From NCBI RefSeq assembly GCF_004214895.1, contig NZ_CP035952.1, positions 2,366,501 to 2,430,500 of the forward strand: a stretch of 64,000 nucleotides of DNA, given 5' to 3'. Under the pieces are notes generated by a model. It did not search any database. It was not told the DNA's origin and saw only the letters and a program-made list of their open reading frames with translations. The DNA comes from Pseudomonas tructae (lineage in GTDB: Bacteria; Pseudomonadota; Gammaproteobacteria; Pseudomonadales; Pseudomonadaceae). Position 1 is the stretch's first letter. Each line of letters opens with the position of its first letter. Shown here piece after piece: positions 38,505 through 52,839 of the stretch. The translations under genes were made by a program, and so were the position numbers.

Positions 38505-39761
38505 ATGGGATACCAGAAAATCAAGGTTCCGGCAGTCGGCGACAAAATCACCGTCAATGCGGACCATTCTCTCAATGTTCCTGATAATCCGATCATCCCG
38601 TTCATCGAAGGCGACGGCATTGGCGTAGATGTAAGCCCCGTCATGATCAAAGTGGTTGATGCTGCGGTAGAAAAAGCCTATGGGGGCAAGCGCAAGATTT
38701 CCTGGATGGAAGTCTACGCCGGTGAGAAAGCCACCCAGGTCTACGACCAGGACACCTGGCTGCCCCAGGAAACCCTGGATGCGGTCAAGGACTACGTGGT
38801 CTCCATCAAGGGTCCGCTGACCACCCCGGTCGGTGGCGGTATCCGTTCCCTCAACGTTGCCCTGCGCCAGCAACTGGACCTGTATGTTTGCCTGCGTCCG
38901 GTGGTGTGGTTCGAGGGTGTGCCAAGCCCGGTGAAAAAACCCGGTGATGTCGACATGGTGATCTTCCGTGAGAACTCCGAAGACATCTATGCCGGTATCG
39001 AGTGGAAGGCCGGCTCGCCCGAGGCGACCAAGGTCATCAAGTTCCTGAAAGAGGAAATGGGCGTCACCAAGATCCGTTTCGACCAGGATTGCGGCATCGG
39101 CATCAAGCCGGTCTCCAAGGAAGGCACCCAGCGCCTGGTGCGCAAGGCCCTGCAATATGTAGTGGATAACGACCGCAAGTCGCTGACCATCGTGCACAAG
39201 GGCAACATCATGAAGTTCACCGAAGGTGCCTTCAAGGATTGGGGCTACGAAGTGGCCAAGAACGAATTCGGCGCCGAACTGCTCGACGGCGGCCCGTGGA
39301 TGAAATTCAAGAACCCGAAAACCGGCCGTGAAGTCATCGTCAAGGACGCCATTGCCGATGCCATGCTCCAGCAGATCCTGCTGCGCCCGGCTGAATACGA
39401 CGTGATCGCCACCCTCAACCTCAACGGTGACTACCTGTCCGACGCCCTGGCGGCGGAAGTCGGCGGTATCGGCATTGCGCCGGGCGCCAACCTGTCCGAC
39501 ACCGTGGCGATGTTCGAGGCCACCCATGGCACTGCGCCGAAATACGCCGGCAAGGACCAGGTCAACCCGGGTTCGGTGATTCTTTCGGCCGAGATGATGC
39601 TGCGTCACCTGGGCTGGACCGAGGCGGCCGACCTGATCATCAAGGGCACCAACGGTGCCATCGCCGCCAAGACCGTCACCTACGATTTCGAGCGCCTGAT
39701 GGATGGCGCGACGCTGGTCAGCAGCTCCGGTTTCGGTAATGCGTTGATCAAACACATGTAA
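38505..39761 (+). CDS. icd: isocitrate dehydrogenase (NADP+), homodimeric type
   Basis: The E. coli-type NADP-dependent isocitrate dehydrogenase of the TCA cycle, 418 residues. The early motif [18 protein letters not shown] and the active-site region [22 protein letters not shown] contain the serine that AceK phosphorylates in enterobacteria, so switch control against AceA is possible. The ATG at 38505 is preceded by a GGAG ribosome-binding site and matches the family start; upstream in-frame ATGs do not. The gene ends in a strong terminator. Confidence 0.97.
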   Translation: MGYQKIKVPAVGDKITVNADHSLNVPDNPIIPFIEGDGIGVDVSPVMIKVVDAAVEKAYGGKRKISWMEVYAGEKATQVYDQDTWLPQETLDAVKDYVVSIKGPLTTPVGGGIRSLNVALRQQLDLYVCLRPVVWFEGVPSPVKKPGDVDMVIFRENSEDIYAGIEWKAGSPEATKVIKFLKEEMGVTKIRFDQDCGIGIKPVSKEGTQRLVRKALQYVVDNDRKSLTIVHKGNIMKFTEGAFKDWGYEVAKNEFGAELLDGGPWMKFKNPKTGREVIVKDAIADAMLQQILLRPAEYDVIATLNLNGDYLSDALAAEVGGIGIAPGANLSDTVAMFEATHGTAPKYAGKDQVNPGSVILSAEMMLRHLGWTEAADLIIKGTNGAIAAKTVTYDFERLMDGATLVSSSGFGNALIKHM

Positions 39762-39771
39762 GTGGCGCAAG

Positions 39772-39809
39772 AAAACCGGCCAGCCCTTGCGGGCTGGCCG
39801 GTTTTTTTT
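39772..39809. terminator. bidirectional terminator between icd and cspD
   Basis: A long perfect stem (AACCGGCCAGCCC / GGGCTGGCCGGTT) with a 5-base loop is followed by eight T on the plus strand and preceded by an A-rich stretch, so it can end transcripts of both icd (plus) and cspD (minus). Confidence 0.9.
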
Positions 39810-39823
39810 GTCTGTGGGATGGG

Positions 39824-40078
39824 TCAGGCGTTAGCTTTTTCCGCGCTGGGTGTGGGGGAGGCGGTGGTTTGTGCGGCGGGGTTCGATATATTCACCGCAT
39901 GCAAGCCTTTGGGGCCCTGGATGATCTCGAAGTTGACGGTCTGCCCGGCTTTCAGGGTTTTGTAACCGTCCATCTGGATCGCCGAGTAGTGCGCGAACAG
40001 ATCGTCCGTTTTCCCGTCTTCATTAATGAAGCCATAGCCCTTGGCGTTGTTGAACCACTTGACTTTACCGCTTGCCAT
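39824..40078 (-). CDS. cspD: cold-shock domain protein CspD
   Basis: An 84-residue cold-shock protein that binds single-stranded nucleic acid; E. coli CspD inhibits replication in stationary phase. RNP1 (NNAKGYGFI) and an RNP2-like stretch ([10 protein letters not shown]) are present. A C-terminal extension rich in Ala, Thr and Pro follows the domain. I chose the ATG at 40078 (MASGKVKWF). It is divergent from clpS-clpA, the classical CspD/ClpA arrangement. Confidence 0.92.
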   Translation of the reverse strand: MASGKVKWFNNAKGYGFINEDGKTDDLFAHYSAIQMDGYKTLKAGQTVNFEIIQGPKGLHAVNISNPAAQTTASPTPSAEKANA

Positions 40079-40303
40079 CCTCATATCCCTCTGCAAAGGA
40101 CTCCATCACTGGAGTATCATCCACTCCATCCGCATATGAACCTGCGAAAATTCTGGTTGACTGCGCGGATCTTTATCGACCACGGTGGGTTCTTATTGGT
40201 TGTAACACCGTTTTGCCGATAGTCAAGGTGAGGCGACGGCTGTCCCGCGTCGTCTGTGCGGTCAACCTACAAACCAACCTGTCGAAATGATGAAATTCTT
40301 TCC

Positions 40304-40666
40304 ATGCATGCACATAGCCAGATTCGACTAACATTCAATCAGGATCGCCCGCAATCGCATGAGGACGATGGTTCTGGCCTGGCGGTACAGGAGGCCAAAC
40401 CGGCCCTGCAGGCGCCACCCATGTACAAGGTGGTTTTGTTTAACGATGACTACACACCGATGGATTTCGTCGTCGAAGTGCTCGAGGTGTTTTTTAACCT
40501 GAATCGCGAGCTGGCGACCAAGGTCATGCTGGCCGTCCATACAGAAGGACGGGCAGTGTGCGGATTGTTTACCCGTGACATCGCCGAGACCAAGGCCATG
40601 CAGGTCAACCAATACGCAAGGGAAAGCCAGCATCCGCTACTCTGTGAAATCGAGAAGGACGGTTAA
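40304..40666 (+). CDS. clpS: ClpS, N-degron adaptor of ClpAP
   Basis: Binds N-terminal Leu, Phe, Trp and Tyr of substrates and delivers them to ClpA. The 120-residue product has the core [20 protein letters not shown], with the conserved NDDYT that lines the N-degron pocket, and [10 protein letters not shown] chose the ATG at 40304 (MHAHSQIRL), which fits pseudomonad homologues. It precedes clpA by 30 bases in an operon. Confidence 0.96.
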   Translation: MHAHSQIRLTFNQDRPQSHEDDGSGLAVQEAKPALQAPPMYKVVLFNDDYTPMDFVVEVLEVFFNLNRELATKVMLAVHTEGRAVCGLFTRDIAETKAMQVNQYARESQHPLLCEIEKDG

Positions 40667-40696
40667 TCGCCGGCCACTTGGGTATGAGGTGAAGCT

Positions 40697-42967
40697 ATGT
40701 TAAACCGCGAGCTCGAAGTCACCCTCAATCTGGCCTTCAAGGAGGCACGTTCGAAGCGTCATGAGTTCATGACCGTCGAGCACCTGCTGCTGGCACTATT
40801 GGATAATGAGGCCGCCGCAACCGTTTTGCGTGCCTGCGGCGCGAACCTCGACAAACTCAAACACGACCTGCAGGAGTTTATCGACTCCACCACGCCGTTG
40901 ATCCCCGTCCATGACGAGGACCGCGAAACCCAGCCAACCCTGGGCTTCCAGCGGGTATTGCAGCGCGCAGTCTTCCATGTCCAGAGCTCGGGCAAGCGTG
41001 AAGTTACCGGCGCCAATGTGCTGGTAGCGATTTTCAGCGAACAGGAAAGCCAGGCCGTGTTCCTGCTTAAACAGCAGAGCGTGGCCCGCATCGACGTGGT
41101 CAATTACATCGCCCATGGCATCTCCAAGGTGCCTGGTCATGGTGAGCACTCCGAAGGCGAGCAGGACATGCAGGACGAGGAGGGCGGTGAAACCACTTCC
41201 TCGGGCAATCCCCTGGATGCCTATGCCAGCAACCTCAACGAACAGGCCCGGCAAGGGCGCATCGACCCGCTGGTCGGTCGCGAGCTCGAAGTCGAGCGTG
41301 TGGCGCAGATCCTCGCCCGTCGGCGCAAGAACAACCCGCTGCTGGTCGGTGAGGCCGGTGTCGGTAAAACCGCCATCGCCGAAGGCCTGGCCAAGCGCAT
41401 TGTCGACGGCCAGGTGCCGGATCTGCTGGCCCAGAGCGTAGTCTACTCGCTGGACCTGGGCGCCTTGCTGGCCGGTACCAAGTACCGCGGCGATTTCGAG
41501 AAGCGCTTCAAGGCGCTGCTCGGTGAGCTGCGCAAACGTCCGCAGGCGATCCTGTTCATCGACGAGATCCACACCATCATCGGTGCCGGTGCGGCCTCCG
41601 GCGGGGTCATGGACGCCTCCAACCTGCTCAAGCCGCTGTTGTCGTCGGGTGATATCCGTTGCATCGGCTCGACCACCTTCCAGGAATTTCGTGGCATCTT
41701 CGAGAAAGACCGGGCCCTGGCGCGGCGCTTCCAGAAGGTCGATGTCAGCGAGCCATCGGTGGAAGACACCGTGGGCATCCTGCGTGGGCTCAAGGGGCGT
41801 TTCGAGAGTCATCACAACATCGAGTACAGTGATGAGGCGCTGCGCGCAGCTGCCGAACTTGCTGCGCGCTACATCAACGACCGGCACATGCCCGACAAGG
41901 CCATCGATGTGATCGACGAGGCGGGCGCCTATCAGCGCCTGCAGCCGGAAGCGATGCGCGTCAAACGCATCGACGTGCCGCAAGTCGAGGATATCGTCGC
42001 CAAGATCGCGCGGATTCCGCCAAAACACGTCACCAGTTCCGACAAGGAGCTGCTGCGTAACCTGGAGCGCGACCTCAAGCTCACGGTGTTCGGCCAGGAT
42101 GCGGCGATCGATTCGCTGGCGACCGCCATCAAGCTGTCCCGTGCCGGCCTCAAGGCGCCGGACAAGCCGGTGGGTTCGTTCCTGTTTGCCGGCCCTACCG
42201 GTGTCGGTAAAACCGAAGCGGCGCGGCAGCTGGCCAAGGCCCTGGGTGTCGAACTGGTGCGTTTCGACATGTCCGAGTACATGGAGCGGCATACCGTTTC
42301 GCGGTTGATCGGCGCGCCTCCGGGCTATGTCGGTTTCGACCAGGGCGGCTTGCTCACCGAGGCCATCACCAAGCAGCCGCACTGCGTGTTGCTGCTCGAT
42401 GAAATCGAGAAGGCCCACCCGGAAGTCTTCAACCTGCTGTTGCAGGTAATGGACCACGGCACCCTGACCGACAACAACGGGCGCAAGGCGGACTTCCGTA
42501 ACGTCATCGTCATCATGACCACCAACGCCGGTGCTGAGACTGCTGCGCGAGCCTCTATAGGCTTTACTCATCAGGATCACTCCTCTGACGCCATGGAAGT
42601 GATCAAGAAGAGCTTCACGCCGGAGTTCCGCAACCGTCTGGACACCATCATCCAGTTTGGTCGCCTCAGTCACGAGACGATCAAGAGCGTGGTGGACAAG
42701 TTCCTCATCGAACTGCAGGCGCAGCTGGAAGACAAGCGCGTGTTGCTCGAGGTGAGCGATGCGGCGCGCGGCTGGCTGGCGGCCGGTGGCTACGACGCGC
42801 AGATGGGCGCACGGCCGATGGCGCGGCTGATCCAGGACAAGATCAAGCGGCCGTTGGCCGAAGAGATCCTGTTCGGCGAGCTGGCCGAGCATGGCGGTGT
42901 GGTGCACATCGACATCCGCGATGGCGAACTGGTGTTCGACTTCGAGACCACGGCTGAGATGGCGTAG
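40697..42967 (+). CDS. clpA: ClpA, ATPase subunit of the ClpAP protease
   Basis: A 756-residue AAA+ unfoldase that feeds proteins to ClpP. It has an N-domain (about 1-145) that docks ClpS, and two AAA modules with Walker A motifs GEAGVGKT and GPTGVGKT and Walker B motifs LFIDEIHT and [11 protein letters not shown]. The ClpP-binding IGF loop is seen as SIGF in the second module. A GAGGTGAAG ribosome site precedes the ATG at 40697. It is followed by a REP pair. Confidence 0.97.
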   Translation: MLNRELEVTLNLAFKEARSKRHEFMTVEHLLLALLDNEAAATVLRACGANLDKLKHDLQEFIDSTTPLIPVHDEDRETQPTLGFQRVLQRAVFHVQSSGKREVTGANVLVAIFSEQESQAVFLLKQQSVARIDVVNYIAHGISKVPGHGEHSEGEQDMQDEEGGETTSSGNPLDAYASNLNEQARQGRIDPLVGRELEVERVAQILARRRKNNPLLVGEAGVGKTAIAEGLAKRIVDGQVPDLLAQSVVYSLDLGALLAGTKYRGDFEKRFKALLGELRKRPQAILFIDEIHTIIGAGAASGGVMDASNLLKPLLSSGDIRCIGSTTFQEFRGIFEKDRALARRFQKVDVSEPSVEDTVGILRGLKGRFESHHNIEYSDEALRAAAELAARYINDRHMPDKAIDVIDEAGAYQRLQPEAMRVKRIDVPQVEDIVAKIARIPPKHVTSSDKELLRNLERDLKLTVFGQDAAIDSLATAIKLSRAGLKAPDKPVGSFLFAGPTGVGKTEAARQLAKALGVELVRFDMSEYMERHTVSRLIGAPPGYVGFDQGGLLTEAITKQPHCVLLLDEIEKAHPEVFNLLLQVMDHGTLTDNNGRKADFRNVIVIMTTNAGAETAARASIGFTHQDHSSDAMEVIKKSFTPEFRNRLDTIIQFGRLSHETIKSVVDKFLIELQAQLEDKRVLLEVSDAARGWLAAGGYDAQMGARPMARLIQDKIKRPLAEEILFGELAEHGGVVHIDIRDGELVFDFETTAEMA

Positions 42968-42972
42968 CGGCT

Positions 42973-43034
42973 GATCGCGGGGCAAGCCCGCTCCCACACG
43001 TTCAGCGCTGTGGGGGCGGGCTTGCCCCGCGATA
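42973..43034. repeat. inverted pair of REP elements
   Basis: Two opposed REP cores with a spacer of about 20 bases follow the clpA stop codon and precede the infA terminator. The pair may cap the clpA mRNA. Confidence 0.9.
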
Positions 43035-43051
43035 CTTTTCTGAAGGCAAAC

Positions 43052-43082
43052 AAAAACGCCCGGCAGTTAGCCGGGCGTTTTT
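43052..43082 (-). terminator. rho-independent terminator of infA
   Basis: A stem AACGCCCGGC / GCCGGGCGTT lies 12 bases after the infA stop codon, with T-rich sequence on the minus strand side. It may also stop clpA transcripts from the other direction. Confidence 0.85.
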
Positions 43083-43093
43083 GTTGGTGTCGC

Positions 43094-43312
43094 TTAGCGG
43101 GCGCGGTAGGTGATGCGCCCTTTGCTCAGGTCATAAGGCGTCAGTTCGACGCGGACCTTGTCACCGGTCAGAATACGAATGTAGTTCTTGCGCATCTTTC
43201 CGGAGATGTGCGCGGTAACGACGTGCCCATTTTCCAACTCCACACGGAACATGGTGTTGGGCAGGGTGTCGACGACAGTGCCTTCCATTTCGAAGCTGTC
43301 TTCTTTCGACAT
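43094..43312 (-). CDS. infA: translation initiation factor IF-1
   Basis: A 72-residue OB-fold protein that binds the 30S A site during initiation. The sequence runs [19 protein letters not shown] at the start and GRITYRAR at the end, as in nearly all bacteria. I chose the ATG at 43312, the family start. It lies between clpA and the aminoacyl-protein transferases, as in E. coli and P. putida. Confidence 0.97.
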
Positions 43313-43416
43313 GCAGTAAAGCCCTCGGTGTCCAGTTAATGGCCCGGTGCACAACTGCGCCAGGCAAAAAAAGTGGCGTGCATTGTGCCCGAAAAATGGA
43401 CTTCAAGCCAATGATT

Positions 43417-44124
43417 TCAGTTCAACGTCACCCAACGTTGATTGATCAGCAGCTCGATGGGGCGGTACTGGGTCTTGTAGTTCATCTTTTTGCAGTTTTT
43501 GATCCAGTAGCCAAGGTAGACCGCGTCCAGATCCAGGCGCAGGGCTTCGGTAATCTGCCAGAGGATTGCGAAGCGGCCCAGGCTGCGCCGCTCTTCGTCC
43601 GGTTCGTAGAAGGTGTAGACCGCCGACAGGCCGTTGGGCAGCAGGTCGGTGACCGCCACCGCGAGCAGGCGGCCGTCCAGGCGGAACTCGTAAAAGCGTG
43701 AAAACGGCAGGTCACGCACCAGGAAGGTGGAAAACTGGTCACGGCTGGGTGGATACATGTCGCCATCGGCATGACGTTGCTCGATATAGCGCCGGTACAG
43801 CTCGAAATACTCTTCTTTGAATGCCGGGCGGGCAGCACTGACGGTCAGGTCGGCGTTGCGCTTGAGAATGCGCTTTTGCTGGCGATTGGGCAGAAAGCGC
43901 GCGGCCGGGATCCGCGCCGGCACGCAAGCGTTGCAGTTCTGGCAGTGCGGGCGATACAGGTGGTCGCCGCTGCGCCGGAAACCCATTTCCGACAGGTCTG
44001 CGTAGACATTGACATCCATCGGCTGGCTCGGGTCGAGAAACAGCGTGGTGGCTTGTTCGTCAGGCAGGTAGCTGCAGGAATGGGGTTGAGTGGCATAAAA
44101 CTTCAACCGCGCCAGCTCTGTCAT
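43417..44124 (-). CDS. bpt: aspartate/glutamate leucyltransferase (Bpt, ATE1-like)
   Basis: Transfers leucine from Leu-tRNA to proteins with N-terminal Asp or Glu, creating a ClpS substrate. The 235-residue protein shows the N-terminal ATE region with HSCSYLP and [15 protein letters not shown] and the C-terminal GNAT-like domain ending in [17 protein letters not shown]. Bacterial Bpt is related to eukaryotic ATE1 but uses leucine, as shown in Vibrio vulnificus. I chose the ATG at 44124. It lies 57 bases downstream of aat, on the same strand. Confidence 0.95.
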   Translation of the reverse strand: MTELARLKFYATQPHSCSYLPDEQATTLFLDPSQPMDVNVYADLSEMGFRRSGDHLYRPHCQNCNACVPARIPAARFLPNRQQKRILKRNADLTVSAARPAFKEEYFELYRRYIEQRHADGDMYPPSRDQFSTFLVRDLPFSRFYEFRLDGRLLAVAVTDLLPNGLSAVYTFYEPDEERRSLGRFAILWQITEALRLDLDAVYLGYWIKNCKKMNYKTQYRPIELLINQRWVTLN

Positions 44125-44181
44125 GATCAACCCCTCGGGAGGTGCTTTAGTTTTAAGTGTAAGCCAGCTGGAAAAACTCGC

Positions 44182-44862
44182 CTAACAAACCCAGCTGGCG
44201 CCGTTGGGCTGATCGAGGTAGCGCTGCAGGTAGTCGGCAAAGGTGGCGCGAGCGATGGCCCGGGCGCCGAGGCTGTGCAGGTGATCGGTCGGCATCTGGC
44301 AATCAATCAGGACGAAGCCCGCCTGGCGCAGGTGTTCGACCAGGGTCACGAAACCGACCTTGGAGGCGTTGTCGGCGCGGCTGAACATTGACTCGCCAAA
44401 GAACAGCCGGCCCATGGCCAGGCCGTACAGGCCGCCCACCAGCTCGCCGTCCTGGCGTACTTCGACCGAATGGGCGAAGCCCTGCTGGTGCAGCGTGAGG
44501 TAGGCCGACTGCATGCTGTCGGTGATCCAGGTGCCGTCGGCATAGTCGCGAGGTGCGGCACAGGCCTGGATGACGGCGGCGAAGTCCTGGTCGAAACTGA
44601 CCTGGTAGTGGCCCTGGCGGATGAATTTGCGCAGCGAACGTGACACGTGCAATTCGTCGGGAAACATCACGGTGCGTGGGTCGGGTGACCACCAGAGGAT
44701 CGGCTGCCCGTCCTGGTACCAGGGGAAACAGCCATGGCGATAGGCTTGTACCAGGCGTTCGGCGCTCAGGTCGCCACCGGCGGCGAGCAGGCCGTTGGGA
44801 TCGCGCAGGGCTTTGTCCAGCGGCGGGAAGGTCAGGGAGTCGCGGCTCAGCCAGGTCAGCAT
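44182..44862 (-). CDS. aat: leucyl/phenylalanyl-tRNA--protein transferase
   Basis: Attaches Leu or Phe to proteins with N-terminal Lys or Arg, marking them for ClpS-ClpAP. The 226-residue product has [42 protein letters not shown] and [19 protein letters not shown], all typical. I chose the ATG at 44862 (MLTWLSRD), which fits the family; an upstream in-frame start would add 21 poorly conserved residues. It forms an operon with bpt and lies near clpS-clpA. Confidence 0.96.
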   Translation of the reverse strand: MLTWLSRDSLTFPPLDKALRDPNGLLAAGGDLSAERLVQAYRHGCFPWYQDGQPILWWSPDPRTVMFPDELHVSRSLRKFIRQGHYQVSFDQDFAAVIQACAAPRDYADGTWITDSMQSAYLTLHQQGFAHSVEVRQDGELVGGLYGLAMGRLFFGESMFSRADNASKVGFVTLVEHLRQAGFVLIDCQMPTDHLHSLGARAIARATFADYLQRYLDQPNGASWVC

Positions 44863-45265
44863 CGTGGTCCAGTGAGGGAGGAGGGGAGGGCGCCCAGCAT
44901 GGCCTGAAAAAGCCTTGAGGGACAAGTGGGTACAACTGTCTGATGTCCGCAGATCTCTTGTGGGAACGGGCTTGCCCCGCGATTGCAGGCTGTCAGTTAC
45001 ACCGCATCGCGGGGCAAGCCCGCTCCAACAGGCAACTTGCTGGGGCCTTTGTTGTCACACTTGTACAAAAACACCGCATAAGCCTTTGTCACAAAAGAAA
45101 ATGCGTGCTCAAATTGCTGTATAGGAAATTGGCCCCCGTTTACGCTTCCTTCTGGCGTGCCGCCATGGCGGTGGGCGGGCAGTAATGTTAAAAGTAGTGG
45201 TTTGTTGACTGTTCAGTTGGGTCAATCACTGTTGGACGCGCAACGAGCGCAGGAATAGACGCGTT
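44863..45265. other. aat-ftsK divergent intergenic region
   Basis: A 403-base gap with a REP pair at 44958-45031 and the upstream region of ftsK. I see no coding frame I would defend. The part between 45050 and 45240 is AT-richer and is where an ftsK promoter should lie; I could not identify a clear LexA box there. Confidence 0.5.
44958..45031. repeat. inverted pair of REP elements, opposite arrangement
   Basis: Two REP cores lie in inverted orientation, here with the outer and inner ends swapped compared with the other pairs in the window (the right-pointing form comes second). The spacer is about 22 bases. Confidence 0.85.
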
Positions 45266-47677
45266 TTGAAGAAATCCACCGCAACACCCAGTCCCTTGCC
45301 CGTGCCGCTCTGGCGCCAGCAGCTGCACTATCGGCTCAAGGAAGGTGCACTGATCGCCGTGGGCGCGCTGTGCCTGTACCTGTGGATGGCCTTGCTGACC
45401 TATGATCAGGCCGACCCGGGGTTCAGCCACACCAGCAACGTCGAGCAGGTGCAGAACGCCGCCGGCCGTGCCGGTGCCTACTTCGCCGACATCCTGTTCA
45501 TGGTCCTGGGCTATTTCGCCTACATCTTCCCGTTGCTGCTGGCGATCAAGACCTGGCAGATCTTCCGCGAACGCCACCAGCCGTGGCAGTGGAGCGGCTG
45601 GCTGTTCTCCTGGCGCCTGATCGGCCTGGTGTTCCTGGTGCTGTCGGGCGCAGCGCTGGCGCATATCCATTTCCATTCCGCCGCCAGCCTGCCGGCATCG
45701 GCCGGTGGCGCGCTGGGTGAAAGCCTTGGCGACCTGGCCAAGAACGCCCTGAACGTACAGGGCAGTACCCTGATGTTCATTGCCCTGTTCCTGTTCGGCC
45801 TGACCGTGTTCACCGACTTGTCTTGGTTCAAGGTCATGGACATCACCGGCAAGATCACCCTCGATCTCTTCGAGCTGTTCCAGGGGGCTGCCAACCGCTG
45901 GTGGGAGGCGCGCAACGAGCGCAAGCGCCTGGTGGCGCAGTTGCGTGAGGTCGATGACCAGGTCCACGAAGTGGTCGCCCCGGTCGCGCCGGATCGCCGC
46001 GAACAGGCCAAGGCCAAGGAGCGCATCATCGAGCGCGACCAGGCCCTGAGCAAACATGTGGCCGAACGCGTCCAGCAGCCGGCGCCGGTGATCATGCCAG
46101 CACCGGTCAAAGTGCCGGAGCCGAGCAAGCGCGTACAGAAAGAAAAGCAGGCACCGCTGTTCGTCGACAGCGCCATCGAAGGCACCTTGCCGCCGATCTC
46201 GATCCTCGATCCTGCCGAGAAGAAGCAGGTCAATTACTCGCCAGAATCCCTGGCCGGTGTCGGTCACCTGCTGGAAATCAAGCTCAAGGAATTTGGCGTC
46301 GAAGTCTCGGTGGACTCGATCCACCCGGGCCCGGTGATCACCCGTTACGAAATCCAGCCGGCTGCTGGCGTGAAAGTCAGCCGCATTGCCAACCTGGCCA
46401 AGGACCTCGCCCGCTCGCTGGCGGTGACCAGCGTGCGGGTGGTTGAAGTGATTCCCGGCAAGACCACCGTCGGTATCGAGATCCCCAACGAAGACCGGCA
46501 GATCGTGCGTTTTTCCGAGGTGCTGTCGTCGCCGCAATACGACGAAGCCAAGTCGCCGGTGACCATGGCCCTGGGGCATGACATCGGCGGCAAGCCGGTC
46601 ATCACCGACCTTGCGAAGATGCCGCACCTGCTGGTGGCCGGTACCACCGGTTCCGGTAAGTCGGTGGGCGTCAACGCGATGATCCTGTCGATCCTGTTCA
46701 AGTCCGGCCCCGAAGACGCCAAGCTGATCATGATCGACCCGAAAATGCTCGAGCTGTCGATCTACGAAGGCATCCCGCACCTGCTCTGCCCGGTGGTCAC
46801 CGACATGAAGGACGCCGCCAACGCCCTGCGCTGGAGCGTGGCCGAGATGGAGCGGCGCTACAAGCTGATGGCGGCCATGGGCGTGCGTAACCTGGCCGGC
46901 TTCAACCGCAAGGTCAAGGACGCCGAGGAAGCCGGCGAGCCGATCTACGACCCGATGTTCAAGCGCGAAAGCATGGACGACGTGCCGCCGCTGCTGAAAA
47001 CCCTGCCAACCATCGTGGTGGTGGTCGACGAGTTCGCCGACATGATGATGATCGTCGGCAAGAAGGTCGAAGAACTGATCGCCCGTATCGCGCAGAAGGC
47101 CCGTGCTGCGGGTATCCATTTGATTCTTGCGACCCAGCGGCCGTCGGTGGACGTGATCACCGGCCTGATCAAGGCCAACATCCCGACGCGGATGGCCTTC
47201 CAGGTATCGAGCAAGATCGACTCGCGGACCATCATCGATCAGGGTGGCGCCGAACAGCTGCTTGGTCACGGTGACATGCTCTACATGCCGCCGGGCACCA
47301 GCCTGCCGATTCGCGTGCATGGCGCTTTTGTTTCCGACGAGGAAGTCCATCGCGTGGTCGAGGCCTGGAAACTGCGCGGCGCGCCGGACTACAACGACGA
47401 CATCCTCAACGGCGTCGAAGAGGCCGGCAGCGGCTTTGATGGCGGCGGTGGCGGCGGGGACGGCGACGATGCCGAAACCGACGCGCTGTACGACGAAGCC
47501 GTGCAGTTCGTGCTGGAAAGCCGTCGTGCCTCCATCTCCGCCGTGCAGCGCAAGCTGAAGATCGGCTATAACCGCGCCGCGCGCATGATCGAAGCAATGG
47601 AAATGGCCGGTGTGGTCACTGCCATGAACACCAACGGTTCGCGCGAAGTGATTGCCCCCGGGCCATCGCGCGACTAA
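45266..47677 (+). CDS. ftsK: DNA translocase FtsK
   Basis: Septum-anchored dsDNA motor that clears chromosome dimers and directs XerCD at dif. The 803-residue protein has four N-terminal membrane helices (about 25-185), a linker, then the motor with Walker [15 protein letters not shown] and Walker [15 protein letters not shown]-terminal winged-helix gamma domain ([23 protein letters not shown]) reads KOPS sites. The start appears to be TTG at 45266 (translated [10 protein letters not shown]), since no ATG or GTG gives the conserved N-terminus. It is followed by lolA at 63 bases. Confidence 0.95.
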   Translation: MKKSTATPSPLPVPLWRQQLHYRLKEGALIAVGALCLYLWMALLTYDQADPGFSHTSNVEQVQNAAGRAGAYFADILFMVLGYFAYIFPLLLAIKTWQIFRERHQPWQWSGWLFSWRLIGLVFLVLSGAALAHIHFHSAASLPASAGGALGESLGDLAKNALNVQGSTLMFIALFLFGLTVFTDLSWFKVMDITGKITLDLFELFQGAANRWWEARNERKRLVAQLREVDDQVHEVVAPVAPDRREQAKAKERIIERDQALSKHVAERVQQPAPVIMPAPVKVPEPSKRVQKEKQAPLFVDSAIEGTLPPISILDPAEKKQVNYSPESLAGVGHLLEIKLKEFGVEVSVDSIHPGPVITRYEIQPAAGVKVSRIANLAKDLARSLAVTSVRVVEVIPGKTTVGIEIPNEDRQIVRFSEVLSSPQYDEAKSPVTMALGHDIGGKPVITDLAKMPHLLVAGTTGSGKSVGVNAMILSILFKSGPEDAKLIMIDPKMLELSIYEGIPHLLCPVVTDMKDAANALRWSVAEMERRYKLMAAMGVRNLAGFNRKVKDAEEAGEPIYDPMFKRESMDDVPPLLKTLPTIVVVVDEFADMMMIVGKKVEELIARIAQKARAAGIHLILATQRPSVDVITGLIKANIPTRMAFQVSSKIDSRTIIDQGGAEQLLGHGDMLYMPPGTSLPIRVHGAFVSDEEVHRVVEAWKLRGAPDYNDDILNGVEEAGSGFDGGGGGGDGDDAETDALYDEAVQFVLESRRASISAVQRKLKIGYNRAARMIEAMEMAGVVTAMNTNGSREVIAPGPSRD

Positions 47678-47740
47678 TGAACCAACCTGCTGGCGGCCAG
47701 TGACGGCCGCCGGCCCCTTCATACTGCAACGAGGATTTCC

Positions 47741-48364
47741 ATGCGCCTGATTCGCATGCTGTTGGTTTCCGCCATGGCCCTGTCCAGTGCTTCGGCAATT
47801 GCCGCCGAGGCCGATGTGGCGCGCCTGACCCAGTTGCTGGAAAAGTCCAAGACCATCGAGGCACGTTTCTCCCAACTGACCCTCGATGGTACCGGCACCC
47901 AGCTGCAGGAAACCACCGGGCAGATGGCCGTGCAGCGCCCAGGCCTGTTCTATTGGCACACCGATGCACCGGCCGAGCAGGTGGTGGTGTCGGACGGCAA
48001 GAACGTCACCCTGTGGGACCCGGACCTGGAACAGGCTACCATCAAGAAGCTTGACCAGCGCCTGACCGAAACCCCGGCGCTGCTGCTCTCGGGTGACGTT
48101 TCGAAGATCAGCCAGAGCTTCGACATCACCTCCAAGGAGCAGGGCGAAGTCATGGATTTCACCCTCAAGCCGAAAACCAGGGACACCCTGTTCGACTCGC
48201 TGCGCTTGTCTTTCCGTCGTGGCCTGGTCAATGACATGCAACTGATCGACAGCGTTGGCCAGCGTACCAACATCCTGTTCACCGGGGTCAAGGCCAATGA
48301 AAATATCCCGGCGAGCAAATTCAAGTTCGACATCCCCAAGGGTGCGGATGTCATCTCCGAGTAA
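47741..48364 (+). CDS. lolA: outer-membrane lipoprotein carrier LolA
   Basis: Periplasmic chaperone that carries lipoproteins from LolCDE to LolB. The 207-residue precursor has a signal peptide (cleavage near AIAA-EAD, about residue 22) and the family segments [17 protein letters not shown] and [15 protein letters not shown]. It lies between ftsK and rarA, the conserved order ftsK-lolA-rarA-serS. Confidence 0.95.
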   Translation: MRLIRMLLVSAMALSSASAIAAEADVARLTQLLEKSKTIEARFSQLTLDGTGTQLQETTGQMAVQRPGLFYWHTDAPAEQVVVSDGKNVTLWDPDLEQATIKKLDQRLTETPALLLSGDVSKISQSFDITSKEQGEVMDFTLKPKTRDTLFDSLRLSFRRGLVNDMQLIDSVGQRTNILFTGVKANENIPASKFKFDIPKGADVISE

Positions 48365-48382
48365 GAGGTAGTAGCGCCGCCC

Positions 48383-51377
<2,995 letters not shown>

Positions 51378-52769
51378 ATGGAATTCCTGCCGCTGTTCCA
51401 CAAACTGCGCGGCAGCCGTGTGCTGATCGTCGGCGGAGGCGAGATTGCCCTGCGCAAATCGCGTCTGCTGGCCGACGCCGGAGCTGTACTGCGGGTAGTG
51501 GCGCCCGAAATCGACGCGCAACTGGCCGAGCTTGCCCGGCACAGCAGTGGTGAACTCCTTGACCGTGGTTATCAGGTGGGCGACCTCGACGGTTGCCAGC
51601 TGATCATTGCCGCCACCGACGACCAGGCGCTCAACGCCCAGGTCTCGGCGGATGCCCAGCAGCGCTGCGTACCGGTCAATGTGGTCGATGCGCCGGCGCT
51701 GTGTTCGGTGATCTTTCCGGCCATTGTCGACCGCTCGCCGCTGGTGGTTGCGGTGTCCAGCGGCGGCGATGCGCCGGTGCTGGCGCGGCTGATCCGGGCG
51801 AAGCTTGAAACCTGGATCCCTGCCGCCTATGGCGAGCTGGCCGGGCTGGGCGCGCGCTTTCGGCACAAGGTCAAAGCGCTGTACCCGGACGTCAATCAGC
51901 GTCGCGGCTTCTGGGAAGATGTCTTCCAGGGCCCGATCGCCGAGCGGCAACTGGCCGGGCAGGGCGCTGAAGCCGAGCGTCTGCTGCAAGCCAAGATCGA
52001 CGGTGCCAGCTACCAGGCGCCGGGTGAGGTGTACCTGGTCGGCGCCGGCCCCGGTGATCCGGACCTGCTGACTTTCCGCGCCTTGCGCCTGATGCAGCAG
52101 GCCGACGTGGTGCTCTACGATCGTCTGGTCGCCCCGGCGATCATCGAGTTGTGCCGGCGTGATGCCGAGCGCATCTACGTCGGCAAGCGTCGCGCCGACC
52201 ACGCCGTGCCACAAGCGCAGATCAACCAGCAACTGGTCGACCTGGCGCGTCAGGGCAAGCGTGTGTTGCGCCTCAAAGGTGGCGACCCGTTCATCTTTGG
52301 CCGTGGCGGTGAAGAAATCGAAGAGCTGGCGGCCCAAGGCATTCCGTTCCAGGTGGTGCCGGGGATCACCGCGGCCAGTGGTTGCTCGGCCTATGCCGGT
52401 ATTCCGCTGACCCACCGCGACTACGCCCAGTCGGTGCGTTTCGTCACCGGCCACCTCAAGGACGGTACCAGCGACCTGCCTTGGCATGACCTGGTGGCGC
52501 CAGCACAGACCCTGGTGTTCTACATGGGGCTGGTAGGTTTGCCGACCATCTGTGCCGAGCTGATTCGTCACGGACGGGCGGCGGATACCCCGGCGGCGCT
52601 GGTTCAGCAGGGCACCACGCCGAATCAGCGGGTGTTTACCGGCACCCTGGCCGACTTGCCGAAACTTGTGGCCGAGCATGAAGTGCATGCGCCGACCCTG
52701 GTGATTGTTGGCGAGGTGGTACAGCTTCGCGAGAAGCTGGCCTGGTTCGAAGGCGCCCAGCAGTCGTAA
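51378..52769 (+). CDS. cysG: siroheme synthase CysG (trifunctional)
   Basis: Converts uroporphyrinogen III to siroheme for sulfite and nitrite reductases. The N-terminal half (about 1-200) is the precorrin-2 dehydrogenase/ferrochelatase with the NAD site [17 protein letters not shown]. The C-terminal half is the S-adenosylmethionine uroporphyrinogen methyltransferase, with [18 protein letters not shown] and [16 protein letters not shown]. Length (463) fits the family. Its ATG directly follows the serS stop with no gap. Confidence 0.97.
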   Translation: MEFLPLFHKLRGSRVLIVGGGEIALRKSRLLADAGAVLRVVAPEIDAQLAELARHSSGELLDRGYQVGDLDGCQLIIAATDDQALNAQVSADAQQRCVPVNVVDAPALCSVIFPAIVDRSPLVVAVSSGGDAPVLARLIRAKLETWIPAAYGELAGLGARFRHKVKALYPDVNQRRGFWEDVFQGPIAERQLAGQGAEAERLLQAKIDGASYQAPGEVYLVGAGPGDPDLLTFRALRLMQQADVVLYDRLVAPAIIELCRRDAERIYVGKRRADHAVPQAQINQQLVDLARQGKRVLRLKGGDPFIFGRGGEEIEELAAQGIPFQVVPGITAASGCSAYAGIPLTHRDYAQSVRFVTGHLKDGTSDLPWHDLVAPAQTLVFYMGLVGLPTICAELIRHGRAADTPAALVQQGTTPNQRVFTGTLADLPKLVAEHEVHAPTLVIVGEVVQLREKLAWFEGAQQS

Positions 52770-52771
52770 CC

Positions 52772-52831
52772 GCATCGCGGGGCAAGCCCGCTCCTACACA
52801 ATTCTGTGGGAGCGGGCTTGCCCCGCGATGG
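52772..52831. repeat. inverted pair of REP elements
   Basis: Two opposed REP cores with a spacer of about 15 bases sit between the convergent stops of cysG and the glutathionyl-hydroquinone reductase gene, and may serve as a transcript end. Confidence 0.9.
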
Positions 52832-52839
52832 CCCCAACC

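Noticed and set aside
42973..43034. REP pairs considered as CRISPR or as terminators
   Set aside because: There are only two opposed copies per site with no spacer series, and no T-run follows the stem, so they are REP pairs and not CRISPR or classic terminators.
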